A stretch of 64,000 bases of DNA from Henningerozyma blattae CBS 6284 (GCF_000315915.1 NC_020191.1:496001-560000); one strand, 5' to 3'. Counted from the first letter of the stretch, positions 9,332-20,352 are shown. The notes: a model not told the origin generated them from the letters alone. Program-made: numbers and translations.

Positions 9332-12300
9332 TCAGAAGGAACCAAACCGACGCCGAGTGTAGAGAACTGCCCACCATGCCAATAACAACAACGACACGAC
9401 AATGCCCAAAAACCAATAGATCGATCCTTCTTCGTATCCCGGTTGGCCCGGAACAATAACATTCATACCCCAAAGACCTGTAATCACATTCATCGGTAAT
9501 ACCACAGTACCTAGGATAGTAATCTTACCCAACACGTCATTCATGTCGTTATTGACTCTTGTCATATCGATATTTAATTGAGCCAAATAATTCGAATGAC
9601 TACGGGACAATAATTTTTCATAATGCGATAATGATGAGACCATCGTGATTATATGATCTTGAATATCACTTAAATACATATCGATTTGTTCACTTCCTTG
9701 TCTCTTGCCCAATCCTTTAATCACATCGGCCTTGGGTGATAGCAATCTCATCACACTCATTACTCTTTTACGACATTCACCAATACGACGTAGCATATCA
9801 CCTTTTTTCTTCCACCCCATCATGTGGCCTACATTCACACTACTACGATGGCTATTGGTACTACGGCTTCTGCTGATGGAACTCGATTGGGTGAAACTAT
9901 CATCCATACTATTGTCGTCGTAACCGTCACTACCATTGTCCCGCCTTTGTCTTCCACTGGTCTTGCTCTTTTTACCCCAAAGACTACGACGACGGCTTTG
10001 AATACTACGTTCTCGTAACATCCGATTATCAGGACCCGTGTCAGAAACATTATCATCACTACCACTTTCACCACTTTCATCACTCCCATCATCATCATCA
10101 TCATCGTCACTATCATCACTGTCCTCACTATCATACCCATGATGCATCTTCAAAATGGCTTCTTCAATATCATAAACTTCATCTTCAATCGCTTCAATCA
10201 TGGGGGCAAACGAATCTGTAATATCATCAATAATGGCATAGGATACCCAATCAGCAGTCACAGTCAAATAATCCTTTAATAATCTTGTTCTACGTCTTAC
10301 ATTGATTGGATGTGGTGTGGTGGCGAAATGGAACGTCAGGATCCCTGTTTTAAATACAATGATGTAAACATTCAATGGTTCTAATTCACCTTGTCTTGGC
10401 TTGTGTCTTACTCCACTCTTACGTTTATATCTGGTACGTGCCTCTTCATCATCATCAAAACTACTATTACTTGTGCCATGAGCACTACCATTGCTACTAC
10501 GGTTACTCTTGCTAGTCTTGTAAGTGGTGGAAGATCTTCTTCTTCTAAACCCAAATAATGATCTCCAACTCTTTTTGTTACCACCTCCGTTAGTGCTACG
10601 AACACTGGTTCCATCATTAGACTCATCCATATGTTTGTGATTTTTCTTGTGTCTAATTCTTCTCTCAGCAACAATATCAAATGATCTGAAACAAACAAAA
10701 TAATAATCTTTAAAAACTTCAACTTTTTCATGAGCTTCCCCCAAGAAAATATCTTCTGTGGTTAAAGGATGGATCCCAAACGCTTTACTTATAACTTTCA
10801 TCTCTTCTTCGGTAGGATTCAATACATCCAACCAAAATGGTTCAATTTCTATCTCATCAATACTACCATGATTTATATTTGAATCATTTACAATAATATC
10901 ATTGATATTGGTAGTTGTAGTAGTGTTAGATATACGGGATGCATTATTATTATTATTATTATTATTAGTAGTAGTAGTAGTAGTAGTATGGCCACTTATA
11001 TTATTATTATTGTTGGTATTTAAATGATAAAGATTATTTTGAGATTGAGATGGGAGTAAACTCCGACGGGTACGATTACCCATTGCATTAGATGCATTAG
11101 GAGAGGTCACAGTATTACGTGATGATACTGGGTTGAGATTATTATTCACTGCATTCGTAATACTATCCACTAAAGTATATTGTTGAGCCACAAATAAATC
11201 TTCGAATTTTTGATCGCTTTGTAATAATCCAGAAATTGTAGGTGAATGGACCGTTTGTTCCAAATCTGGGCGGAAATACGTGAATCTGAAATGTTCTGGG
11301 TTATTAGAAATGATATGTGGTGGATATTGGATATTATGACCACTTTGACCTCCTCCTCTACCACCAACCAAAAAATTATCACGAATCTCATTCATATTTT
11401 TAAAATTTTTATTTAATTTCGTCTCCTTTTCCATATATTTCAAACTTCTTAATCTATCGGGATCACTAATACTACCATATGTAGATAATCTTTTCAAATG
11501 CCAAGGTGAAAGTTTCTTGGGTCTAATTCTACCTGGTGTCAGCATCTCAGTTTCGTTAACACGTTGATTACCCAATTCAGGAACCTCGATGTTGGAAACT
11601 ATAGGGTGGGAAAACATTATACCTTCTTCATTCATTTGATTGTACCCCATGCCCCCTGGTCCACCCCCTCTACTATCATTTCTACTACGACTACTACTAC
11701 CAACTAATTCATTATTCGATTCATTTAAATTAGAATTGGCAATGGTATTCTTATTAGTGTTTTCCATCAATATATCCATCTCATTCATCGTTTCATTCTC
11801 CACATCATCAAAACTATCAAATTGGAAATGGAATTCTTCAGCTTCTAAAGCAGCTTGTTTTCTTAATTTATCAGTCTCCTCTTTAGAAAACTCTTCCAGG
11901 ATTTGACAATCAGGCCAAATCTTAACACCAATACTACTCCCATCTTCTAAAAATAAACAAACATCATCTAATGAAGAGTTTTGGGATGAACCTCTTGAAG
12001 AAGGTTGGGAATTATAATCTTCTTCTGTAGTAATCTGTGATGTATTGGAATGAGAATCTGAGCTATTATTCTTTAAGCTATTCTTATCGTGTACAGCAGT
12101 TGTGGCATTAGGGTTTAAAATTGAATTGCTACTATTATTTGTATGTTTTAATTTACATTTATTTTTAGAATCACCACCAGCAACACTTTGCATCAACGCA
12201 TCCACATCAATGACAACATCTTCTTTCCCTGCAAATGTTTGTCTTCTCTTGATTTGATTATTAAAAGTAGATGGATTAATATTTGTAGTGGCAGTTGTAG

Positions 12301-13066
12301 GGATGAAATTGAAAGTAGCATGATGTTTTACTTTTAATGGATTACTAGCACTTTGTCTTCTAAATAAGAAATTATTACTTTTCCCATTTTTCTTCGAAAT
12401 ATCCATTCTTTCATTCCCCAAAGTAATATCATTAATAGTAGTATTAGGGTTAATAGTATTTTTAGTGTTTGTAGACATGCTTCTAGATCTACGTCCGGAA
12501 CTGATGATGGGTGAAGTTTTCATTGCAGAAGGTCTATGGTCGAATAACGCTGAATTTTCATGACTATTTAACGATTGATCAATACTTGAATGAATTGTGG
12601 TATGGTGAGGATGAGCTTGAATAGTACTTCTACCACGTTGTTCTTGGGAACAACTTGTTTGAGTAGTGGAATTTATCAAATTATCTGGATTGGTATCAAA
12701 TGAATTAGATATATCATGTAATATACCCAATGAATCCACTTGATCAAAATCATTTAATGGAGCATCATGATTTTTCAAATTGAAATTAACATCATGAAAT
12801 TCTTTATGTTGATGAGGATGATCTTGTTTCTTATCAATTTCTATGAAATTTTTGTGTGGATCTGGATTAGTCGTATTTGACTCTGAAGTTTCAAGTGCTT
12901 GTTCAGATGAATTATGTGGTAATTTATATACTGACGACTGTGTATTGGAACTTTCTACATTATCAATGTTGATATTATCGTTAGCCGTAGTATTATTAAT
13001 AGTGGTAATGTCTGTTCTTGAAAGTAAAGGAGTCTCTGTCTCCTTTGGATTTAGATCTCTACTCAT
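9332..13066 (-). CDS. MNR2: Vacuolar CorA-type Mg2+ transporter Mnr2
   Basis: A 1244-residue protein, longer than S. cerevisiae Mnr2 (969). The two C-terminal membrane helices and the CorA signature between them are clear: ILGTVVLPMNVITGLWGMNV, with GMN near residue 1201, a short VPGQPGYEEGS loop, then a second helix ending in YTRRRF. Before this comes the CorA-like cytosolic domain with EPFWLDVLNPTEEEM and HPLTTEDI segments. It is interrupted by basic/Ser-rich inserts and an acidic run (about residues 977-1005, mostly Asp/Ser/Glu). The first 600 residues are Asn/Ser/Thr-rich and probably disordered. Mnr2 releases Mg2+ from the vacuole under magnesium limitation. Alr1/Alr2 are the alternative relatives; MNR2 is preferred because it lies next to the MSN gene (YKL062W-YKL064W). 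Confidence 0.85.
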   Translation of the reverse strand: MSRDLNPKETETPLLSRTDITTINNTTANDNINIDNVESSNTQSSVYKLPHNSSEQALETSESNTTNPDPHKNFIEIDKKQDHPHQHKEFHDVNFNLKNHDAPLNDFDQVDSLGILHDISNSFDTNPDNLINSTTQTSCSQEQRGRSTIQAHPHHTTIHSSIDQSLNSHENSALFDHRPSAMKTSPIISSGRRSRSMSTNTKNTINPNTTINDITLGNERMDISKKNGKSNNFLFRRQSASNPLKVKHHATFNFIPTTATTNINPSTFNNQIKRRQTFAGKEDVVIDVDALMQSVAGGDSKNKCKLKHTNNSSNSILNPNATTAVHDKNSLKNNSSDSHSNTSQITTEEDYNSQPSSRGSSQNSSLDDVCLFLEDGSSIGVKIWPDCQILEEFSKEETDKLRKQAALEAEEFHFQFDSFDDVENETMNEMDILMENTNKNTIANSNLNESNNELVGSSSRSRNDSRGGGPGGMGYNQMNEEGIMFSHPIVSNIEVPELGNQRVNETEMLTPGRIRPKKLSPWHLKRLSTYGSISDPDRLRSLKYMEKETKLNKNFKNMNEIRDNFLVGGRGGGQSGHNIQYPPHIISNNPEHFRFTYFRPDLEQTVHSPTISGLLQSDQKFEDLFVAQQYTLVDSITNAVNNNLNPVSSRNTVTSPNASNAMGNRTRRSLLPSQSQNNLYHLNTNNNNNISGHTTTTTTTNNNNNNNNASRISNTTTTTNINDIIVNDSNINHGSIDEIEIEPFWLDVLNPTEEEMKVISKAFGIHPLTTEDIFLGEAHEKVEVFKDYYFVCFRSFDIVAERRIRHKKNHKHMDESNDGTSVRSTNGGGNKKSWRSLFGFRRRRSSTTYKTSKSNRSSNGSAHGTSNSSFDDDEEARTRYKRKSGVRHKPRQGELEPLNVYIIVFKTGILTFHFATTPHPINVRRRTRLLKDYLTVTADWVSYAIIDDITDSFAPMIEAIEDEVYDIEEAILKMHHGYDSEDSDDSDDDDDDDGSDESGESGSDDNVSDTGPDNRMLRERSIQSRRRSLWGKKSKTSGRQRRDNGSDGYDDNSMDDSFTQSSSISRSRSTNSHRSSVNVGHMMGWKKKGDMLRRIGECRKRVMSVMRLLSPKADVIKGLGKRQGSEQIDMYLSDIQDHIITMVSSLSHYEKLLSRSHSNYLAQLNIDMTRVNNDMNDVLGKITILGTVVLPMNVITGLWGMNVIVPGQPGYEEGSIYWFLGIVVSLLLLAWWAVLYTRRRFGSF

Positions 13067-13093
13067 TTTTGCATAAGGGTGAATTTAAAGATG

Positions 13094-13132
<39 letters not shown>

Positions 13133-14002
13133 TATAAAACCTTGTATAATTTGAATTTATTAAAGTCCGGTTTTAAATATCATACGTCAAGTTATTGCAG
13201 TAAATCTTGAAAAATATATAAATATATCTAAGTTTTGAATATTTGTATTATTGTATATGTCTGTGTCTATTTGTATCTGTGTGTGTGTGTGTATGTATAT
13301 ATGAAGACTATAATAACTACAGAAATGTTCGTGAACCCTTTATTTCAATATCTTATATTTACCATTATTACTATTGTTATTGATTGTTGATATTGTATAA
13401 TATTTTCAACAGTTACTAGTAAGTTATCTTAACTTAATAGTAGACCGAATAAGAACATGGTTTCCATCCCATTACTGCTGCGCCATCCCTGTGAGTAGCA
13501 GAGAAACGTGCGTAGTGACCGGAAACGGACGACTACTCAATAAATGTATGGTAGAATTTTTCCATGTCCATATATGAATTTTCTGCCTTTTTTTTTTTTT
13601 TTCGAACTACAAGAAAATTCGAGCCAACATTCTTGACACTAAGTATAATGAAATTTTGAAAAATAAAAATACAAGGGGCCTGTCCACGTGGCATGGTCAG
13701 GGTAAATTAAGGATGAGTTGGCGGCAAAATATGGGCACGTGGTGTTTTCGTTTTATAGTCAATATATACTTGTATATAAATATATATATAACGGATTATG
13801 AGAGAGGGTATAATACGTATGTAGAACATTATTATAATATACTATAAAATTAGGAAAGAATGGGAACAAATCTTGATGTAGTGATAAGGCAGAATGGTGC
13901 AGATTGTAGAGTGTATAAATGAGAGGATAAATGCTAGATATTAGATGGGGCAGAGGGGAAGAGAAGTGTGTGAAATGTGAAATTGTTTAGAAGTTCAAAC
14001 TT
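13067..14002. other. MNR2 upstream / SUB1 downstream spacer
   Basis: No convincing gene. An ATA trinucleotide tract at about 13090-13132 sits just upstream of the MNR2 ATG. Two CACGTG sites lie at 13685-13690 and 13736-13741. A small open frame at 13656-13847 overlaps these sites and has no recognisable similarity. Confidence 0.5.
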
Positions 14003-14941
14003 CTATTCCTCTTCGCTGATATCATCATCTGCTCTATTCATTTCTGCTTCTAAATGCTTTGCAAATTCTTCGTCACTTGAATTATCATCATGTGCATTAG
14101 TATTATTAGCAGCTGTTGAAGACGCTGGCTGAGAAGTCGTAACTGTATTAGTTATAGGATTATAGTTTGTATTGGATAAACCTACTTCTGGAGTCATTTC
14201 AGTCTTGATACTGGTGCTATCAGCAGATCCTATGGCGTTTGTAGCGGTCACTGGTGGTGGTACTGGGTTTAAAACAGAAGCTGGAGGAGTTGGTGTGGAG
14301 CTTGAAGGTTTGGATAAAACAGGTAAGAATAACGTTGCATTAGCTTCACGTTCCAGATTTTGTTTTTTCTCTTCTGAGTTTGTCAAAGTCGGTGGAGCCA
14401 CTTGCTTCTTGTTTGATGATTCTCTTTTTGATTTTTTATTGATCTCCACGTCGTCTTTGTCATCTGAGTCTCTTATTCTCTTGGAACCATCCTTGGGTTC
14501 TTTATTCTCCTTCTCATTATTAAAAGTAGCGGTATGGTCGTCATCGTCATCATCATGGTTCAACACTATGGTTCTTGTTCTTGGTCTTTTGGACCCCAAT
14601 CTTCTCAATGCTTCATCAATATTCAATCTATGTTTCAACAATTCATCGTATAAATCTTCAGTCAATGAAATCCCCTTCTTCCCAGGTCTCATTTCACCAG
14701 TGGAAGAATCCATATAATATTCTCTAATATCAATCAAATTCATATTACGGAATTGTCTAACAGTGACTCTTTTGTTCTTACCTAAATCAAAAATGGCATC
14801 TGGTGCACCTAACCCACCTTGAGACAACTGGCTCATATTAGATTGATTGGATGTATGAGAGGCACCAGCATTACGAGAGGCAGAGGAATTGTTGGAATCA
14901 CCACCTCTTTTCTTATTTCTATATCTATTGTAATATGACAT
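14003..14941 (-). CDS. SUB1: Transcription coactivator Sub1 (PC4 homologue)
   Basis: A 312-residue protein with the N-terminus MSYYNRYRNKKR, as in S. cerevisiae Sub1. Residues about 46-120 form the PC4 single-stranded-DNA-binding domain, with DAIFDLGKNKRVTVRQFRN and STGEMRPGKKGISLTED. The remainder is acidic, Lys-rich and Thr/Ser-rich, typical of the fungal C-terminal extension. Sub1 stimulates RNA polymerase II and III transcription, contacts TFIIB and helps protect DNA from oxidative damage. It matches YMR039C in position and in strand relative to the MSN and YET genes; CCS1, which separates MSN2 and SUB1 in S. cerevisiae, is replaced here by MNR2. Confidence 0.95.
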   Translation of the reverse strand: MSYYNRYRNKKRGGDSNNSSASRNAGASHTSNQSNMSQLSQGGLGAPDAIFDLGKNKRVTVRQFRNMNLIDIREYYMDSSTGEMRPGKKGISLTEDLYDELLKHRLNIDEALRRLGSKRPRTRTIVLNHDDDDDDHTATFNNEKENKEPKDGSKRIRDSDDKDDVEINKKSKRESSNKKQVAPPTLTNSEEKKQNLEREANATLFLPVLSKPSSSTPTPPASVLNPVPPPVTATNAIGSADSTSIKTEMTPEVGLSNTNYNPITNTVTTSQPASSTAANNTNAHDDNSSDEEFAKHLEAEMNRADDDISEEE

Positions 14942-16107
14942 GGATGAGAAGAGAGTGTTTGAACAAAAGATATACGGTATCAGAGGTATATGTGAGGGGA
15001 ACCAGTTTTATTTAGTTACGATGTGTAATCTGTAGAAGTGTACCCAAAAAAAAAGTTTAAAAAAAAGTAAAGAATTTTAAAGAGATAAAAAGATCAGATT
15101 ATGTTACAAAACTTTGTTATATCACTATGGAAATTAAAGTAAAAAAAAATAATTTTTCGTAAACAAAACGAATGTAAATTAATTAATTTAATTAAAATAA
15201 AGAGAATATATTATAATGTATGAAGAGGAAGAAGAAGAAGAAGAAGAGGAGGAGAAAAAAAACCTTGATCCCACTATTCCAATCGAATCCTCACTCTAAA
15301 TCAAAACTCAAATCAAATCAAATCAAAGAAGAAATGTCCCGTGTAAAAGAGAGTAGCCATCCATTGCATAAGATAAGACAGTGTAATATTGTGTGAGAGT
15401 GTTTGAGCTGGAACAAAATTGATAGGTTTTACTAGGTCTATCAGGTTTTACAAATTAACCCTGAAGAGGTTAACCTACGTGCTTAGTTTGTATTGTTGGA
15501 GTGGTAAATTACAAGTGGTAAATTGCAACCATCTCGGTCATTGGCTCGAGCCCTTCATAGTTGGTTACGTTTACACAGGTGCACACCTAGACTTTCCAAG
15601 GATAAAACCCAAACTCAGAACAAGCTCAACCCAGAATGAAAGAATCGAAAGTTTCATATTTCAATTCTAGTTTCAATTTGAAATTTCATATTACAAATTA
15701 CAAATCATTGATGAAAGAAAAAATTAAGTGAAAAAATTGAGGAAATTACAAAAATGAAAAATGAAAAATGAAAAATTGAAATTTGAAATTTGAAATTTGA
15801 AATTTGAACAAAAATGTACGGCCAGACGCTACCATGTAGGTTCCCTCGGTGCTTATTTCCGCGGGGCTCGTCGACTGTGATCAATGCCGTTTGTAGTACA
15901 GAGGGTATTTTTTTTCAGACACATATCCCAAGAGGTTTGTCAAGTAAAAAATGTCGATGAACAAATTCCGCTAGCCAATAATACTAAGGAAGGTTGGTAA
16001 AGAATGTTATTGATAAACGTTTATAGTTATTATATATAGAAAAAACTTGATTGTTTTAAGTGAAGGATAAAGCAACCAGGAATCAAACCAGATCATCACA
16101 ACAAACC
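14942..16107. other. SUB1-YET divergent intergenic region
   Basis: No gene supported; an 83-codon frame at 15419-15670 resembles nothing. Contents: a GAA/GAG purine run near 15220-15255, an AATCAA tandem near 15299-15330, and a GAAATTT tandem near 15778-15808 that is the reverse complement of the tract at 1140-1170. Two divergent promoters must lie here. Confidence 0.5.
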
Positions 16108-16755
16108 ATGACGTTATACTTTGTTTTATTATTTGTTCTGTTAACCATTGAAATGGGGATACTCTTTTTCCTTGTATTACCCTTACCTTTCAGAATCCGT
16201 CAAAAGATTTGTAATGTCTATTACAAGATATTTGCCAATTCTACTGTCAAGACAGTTGTGGCCATGTCTAGTGCTATCATCGGGATGTTATTTGTAGACT
16301 CTTTCAGAAGATCTCAATACACTGTCGTTTTACATCATCATCAAAAGAGACACACTGGTGGTGATTTATATGAAGAATATGAGAATGAAAATTTTGCTCA
16401 TGCCCCACCTGAAATCACACCAATTGAAGTCTTAGCTTCAAGAGCTTATCATCAAAGAAACACTTATATTTCAGGGTTCATCTTATTCTTTGGTGTTTGT
16501 ATTGCTACCATTATGACAATTAATAAAAAATTAGTTAAATATCAATCTTTAATTAATGAAAATAAAAAACCAGGCAAGACAGATCCCAAAGGTGAAAAGG
16601 ATTCCCAAGAAATCTTGGATTTGAAAGAACAATTGAGATTAAAGGAAATCACATTACAAGGGTTGAAAAAACAAGTGGGGAATGTAGAATCTCATTATGA
16701 TAATGAAATTAATAAACCTTCTGCTACTTCTCCTTCACAAAAGAAGAATGAATAG
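16108..16755 (+). CDS. YET1/YET2: ER membrane BAP31-like protein (Yet1/Yet2 family)
   Basis: Translation from ATG 16108 gives 216 residues, matching Yet1 and Yet3 (about 205), whereas the upstream in-frame Met at 16060 adds an unconserved leader. MTLYFVLLFVLLTIEMGILFFLVLPLP is replaced by a short hydrophilic KICNVYYKIF segment, then two more membrane helices near residues 50-65 and 128-145. The C-terminal third is a Lys/Glu-rich coiled coil, and the last four residues KKNE form a dilysine KKXX ER-retrieval signal. BAP31 proteins associate with the translocon and escort membrane cargo out of the ER. The position after SUB1 matches YET2 (YMR040W), and beyond MNR2 matches YET1 (YKL065C). Confidence 0.9.
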   Translation: MTLYFVLLFVLLTIEMGILFFLVLPLPFRIRQKICNVYYKIFANSTVKTVVAMSSAIIGMLFVDSFRRSQYTVVLHHHQKRHTGGDLYEEYENENFAHAPPEITPIEVLASRAYHQRNTYISGFILFFGVCIATIMTINKKLVKYQSLINENKKPGKTDPKGEKDSQEILDLKEQLRLKEITLQGLKKQVGNVESHYDNEINKPSATSPSQKKNE

Positions 16756-16996
16756 GCGTTGATGTATAAGTTTATATATATATTACGTGAGTAGAATTTG
16801 TATTAGAAGCTCTATTTTTTTAATTAAAAAAATTAAAAAATAGAAAAGGAACTATATTTTTTTTAAGTTTTGTTAATAAATATTGATTCAAAAATTATTT
16901 AAGAATGAGTAGGTAAAGGATTAGAAACGTAAATATATGTTAAGTTATAGTTGAAATATAAATAAATAAATAAATAGTATGTGTGGAAAATGTTCC

Positions 16997-17239
16997 TTAA
17001 ACACGGTGTTCACCAGCAGGGTTCATTTGATGTTGATAGATACGTTTTATAGTACTATTTTTGTCATTGTTTCTATAAGCAACAAAGGCTGCAAATGCAC
17101 CAAGGAACCCAACAACAGAGATAGTAGTGACAAAAGTGTTAGGATCTTTTGATTTTACTGCTCTTGAAGCTGGCGCTCTTTTTATTATAGTGGAATGGAA
17201 ATTTCTGATAATGGCACGGTTGATTAATCTGTTATACAT
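16997..17239 (-). CDS. Small mitochondrial single-pass protein (YKL065W-A position)
   Basis: An 80-residue open frame, convergent with the YET gene. The first 25 residues are basic and lack acidic residues (MYNRLINRAIIRNFHST), which looks like a mitochondrial presequence with a possible cut near RNF-H. Residues about 35-57 form one hydrophobic helix (FVTTISVVGFLGAFAAFVAY), followed by a short charged tail. I do not recognise the family by sequence. Place and orientation are those of S. cerevisiae YKL065W-A, which is convergent with YET1, so it is a candidate orthologue. It could be a small inner-membrane or respiratory-chain accessory protein; that is inference only. Confidence 0.65.
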   Translation of the reverse strand: MYNRLINRAIIRNFHSTIIKRAPASRAVKSKDPNTFVTTISVVGFLGAFAAFVAYRNNDKNSTIKRIYQHQMNPAGEHRV

Positions 17240-17713
17240 TTTAAGGGGAGAGTGTGAGAGCGTGTGAGAGAGATATGAATTGCAATCTTTCTTTAAAGGT
17301 TGTTTAGTTTGGATATTTATCCTAAGGAAAGAGGGAAAGAAGATTGCTACAAGAATAATATGAGGGGTTTATATATATACGTATTTCTTCAAGTAATTTG
17401 CAACGTAATCAAGATTGAAACCAAAAAAACCTACCTCTAGATTTAACGGTTATATCACCGCAAGTGTATCAGTTGATAAAACTAATAAAGACTCAATACC
17501 AATTAAATGTAAATAAACGTAAAAACTGATACAAAGACATGGGGCATTACCCTTCAATGCATAACTTTCGCATTGTGTCATTTCCACAATGGAGCTGACC
17601 ATTAATACAGGAAACATCATTTATACACATAAATATATATGATTGTATCATAAGGTGTCAATTTGCTTTATTTTCTAAACCCACTACCAATTCCTTACCA
17701 CACAAAGGAAGCC

Positions 17714-17761
17714 GGGTGGTGTAAGGTGGTGTAAGGTGGTGTAAGGTGGTGTAAGGTGGTG
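17714..17761. repeat. 10-bp tandem repeat (GTAAGGTGGT)
   Basis: Four full copies of GTAAGGTGGT at 17721-17760 plus partial copies on each side. They are perfect by eye. They lie in the long spacer between the small mitochondrial gene and MCM1. Confidence 0.9.
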
Positions 17762-20055
17762 ATATCTAAGTAGCACAATGGTAAAAGAAAAACCCATATC
17801 TGGGGGTAATGTGCCTATTTCTCCATCCCCTGATGATCCTATATAACAATAAAACAATGCAAGCGTTATTATTAATAATTTATTGCGGTTTACTTGTTCG
17901 CTTGGTATTTTTTCTTTTTATTTCATTAGACCCGAAAATTCCAGATTGGAAGATAACAACCAATCAACTAAACAAAGGGCATTATCACTGCGGGATTTAA
18001 ATAAAGTGCCGTGTAGAATGGTAACAACCCTTAAAAAAATAATATGGGGAAATAAGAATATAAGAGGCCTCATAGAGAGGGTTATTAATTTATGAAAAAA
18101 TTAGTTGATTAAGAAAATAAAGTGCCATAAACGTGAAGACAAGCCTGGAAATAAGGGAAACCGTGCACGTGCTTAATGTTACGAGTCTAATCACTCGTAC
18201 TTGATGATCTCTTCTATCATACATAAACTATTATTACGTGACTCCAATAAGAAACATCTCACGTTCGATCCATAGATGTCTCATGTATGTAATATTTCCG
18301 AGAATTTCTCACATGCACGTGACCGGCTAAGGCGTGGCGCTTTGAGACGAATCTGGACTGCATCATACCCACACTCACACACACATATATATAGTTTTGT
18401 ACAACTCTATATCCTCAGCTAATTCACAGAGGTATAAACATAAACAAAAATAAAACACGTAGGTCAAAAGTTCCTAAAACTTTAACTTTCCTCTGCCGGC
18501 TGTTTCAAGATATGCCTATACTCTATACCGTGCGGGGTAAAGCTGGAGGTTTCCTAAATACAAGCACTACTTGAAATAACAGTCGAGCGGGTGATGTCAT
18601 CTGATACAACTTGTCTTAAGACATGTTAGAATATCGCCACTCAAGGATCTGTGAAAACCTATAACACATTCGGAAAACATTTCGAAAAATAATAATAATA
18701 ATAATAATAATAAAAAAGAATAGCTAATGTTTTATATACGTTAAACATCCAGTCAAAAGACAAGACTAATCTATCTCCTTACGACTAATATAGCACAACT
18801 AATTTAACATGGTCATCATTTCGTGTGTCCTACTCCATTGAGCTTACATTTACTTCTTGGACAAATGTATTCATAAGGTATTTCCATCTCTATCTATTAT
18901 CAAGAGAATATTATTTGCTACAGATATAATACCACATTAGAATGAGGCAAACCCGTCTTTTCGCATTATATCCTGTCCAAAAAGAAACGATCTTTCATAT
19001 ATCCATACATTAGTCAAACATACTACAGAATGAGTAATTCAATGCTTGGGGTTAATACCACATATGGAAGTCTCTGTCATCTTACGCACATCCAATTCAG
19101 GAAACCGCGAAATTAGGAAACCGCCGTGCACATTCCGGGTCTCTGAGGCAATTGTCCGATCTGGTAAACACGATCTCGATTAGGTCAGGCACCTGCCCAG
19201 GCCAGCTACTGCTTATTTTGCTTATTTTGCTTATTTCGCGGCTGCAGCAATCCGCTTCTGAATCTGTCCGAGATCCAGCAGGATCTAAAAAAAGAAAAGT
19301 GTGCGGAAGGCACCACAGACACACTCACACTAAACGTTAAACCCCTTTCGGGCCCTGACTGCACTGCATCAGGAAACTCTTCAGATATGATCGACGCATG
19401 TGCCCCCAAAACGGCACGGCAGAACCTGTGAACCAGTAAACCCTATAACTCTCGCATAAACCCTAGATCCGACTTTACATAGCCCTGTCGACATTCTCCA
19501 ATGTCCGTCATTTGCACTTTTCTTTTTCTGGTATAGTATGTTTCCTATTTGGTAAATACACGATTACATCAAAACTGAGGGGTTACCCGGCTGCACGTGA
19601 CCGCATTTTTAGTCAAATAGCATGAACAATTTGGGGACATTTCCGGACATTTCCCGAGTTCTCACACCACTAAAACAGCAAAACCAAGCCAATTTAGACA
19701 TTGTGATTATCGCCCCAAACGACCTTTCGTGGCAAAATAAACAAGGATTGTGAAAATTTTCACCAAACAACAACGACAACAACAGCGATAATCGAAAACG
19801 CCTTTTTTTCCCAGTTTTCGTTGTTTCTTTCTTTCACTCTTAATTTTCCCACTTGTCAAAGAATTGGTCTTTAATCCTATCTTGAATATTCAATACCAAT
19901 ACTACGATACCTCAACTTCTTTTCTCCTCAATCCTTGTTCTTCCAAGACAGATCAGGAAACTCTAGCCAGAAGCAGTACAAGAAAACACAGTAATTATCA
20001 TCGTCAAATACTTTTATAATCTTCTAGGTTAAAACCTTTGTAAGCGACGTAAAGA

Positions 20056-20352
20056 GTAAGTTCCTAAGGATATTTAACAAATTTGGTGAACGACTCGATT
20101 TTTTCCCACTACTATTCTTTTACTAGTTGGTTAACTCTTTTGACTTTTTCAATAACTTTACTATATTCATAATCTCATCTAATAAAGTACTACGATTTAT
20201 TGATTATTATTATCATTTTCTCTGATTGATTGTTTTTGATTCTTTTTAAAGCATTTTACACTAAAAGATAAACGATCCTATTCGGTATTCAATACTTACT
20301 TTATACTACTACTAACTCGTTATAGCTACTAACTCTCACCCTGATATTTTAG
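20056..20352 (+). other. Candidate 5'-leader intron upstream of MCM1
   Basis: GTAAGT at 20056-20061 could be a 5' splice site. Two exact yeast branch-point heptamers TACTAAC follow at 20310-20316 and 20327-20333, and a TTTTAG acceptor ends at 20352, about 20 bases after the second branch point. The spacing is typical for yeast. It would lie wholly in the untranslated leader, 461 bases before the MCM1 ATG. A third TACTAAC at about 20775 has no good acceptor before the ATG. No transcript evidence is available. Confidence 0.35.

Noticed and set aside
19097..19409. Three overlapping 62-75 codon frames in the MCM1 upstream region
   Set aside because: They overlap on both strands, show no similarity or sensible composition, and are explained by locally higher GC.
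19550..19566. Mcm1 self-binding box TTTCCTATTTGGTAAA
   Set aside because: The CC-GG spacing is five bases instead of six, so it is not a good Mcm1 site.
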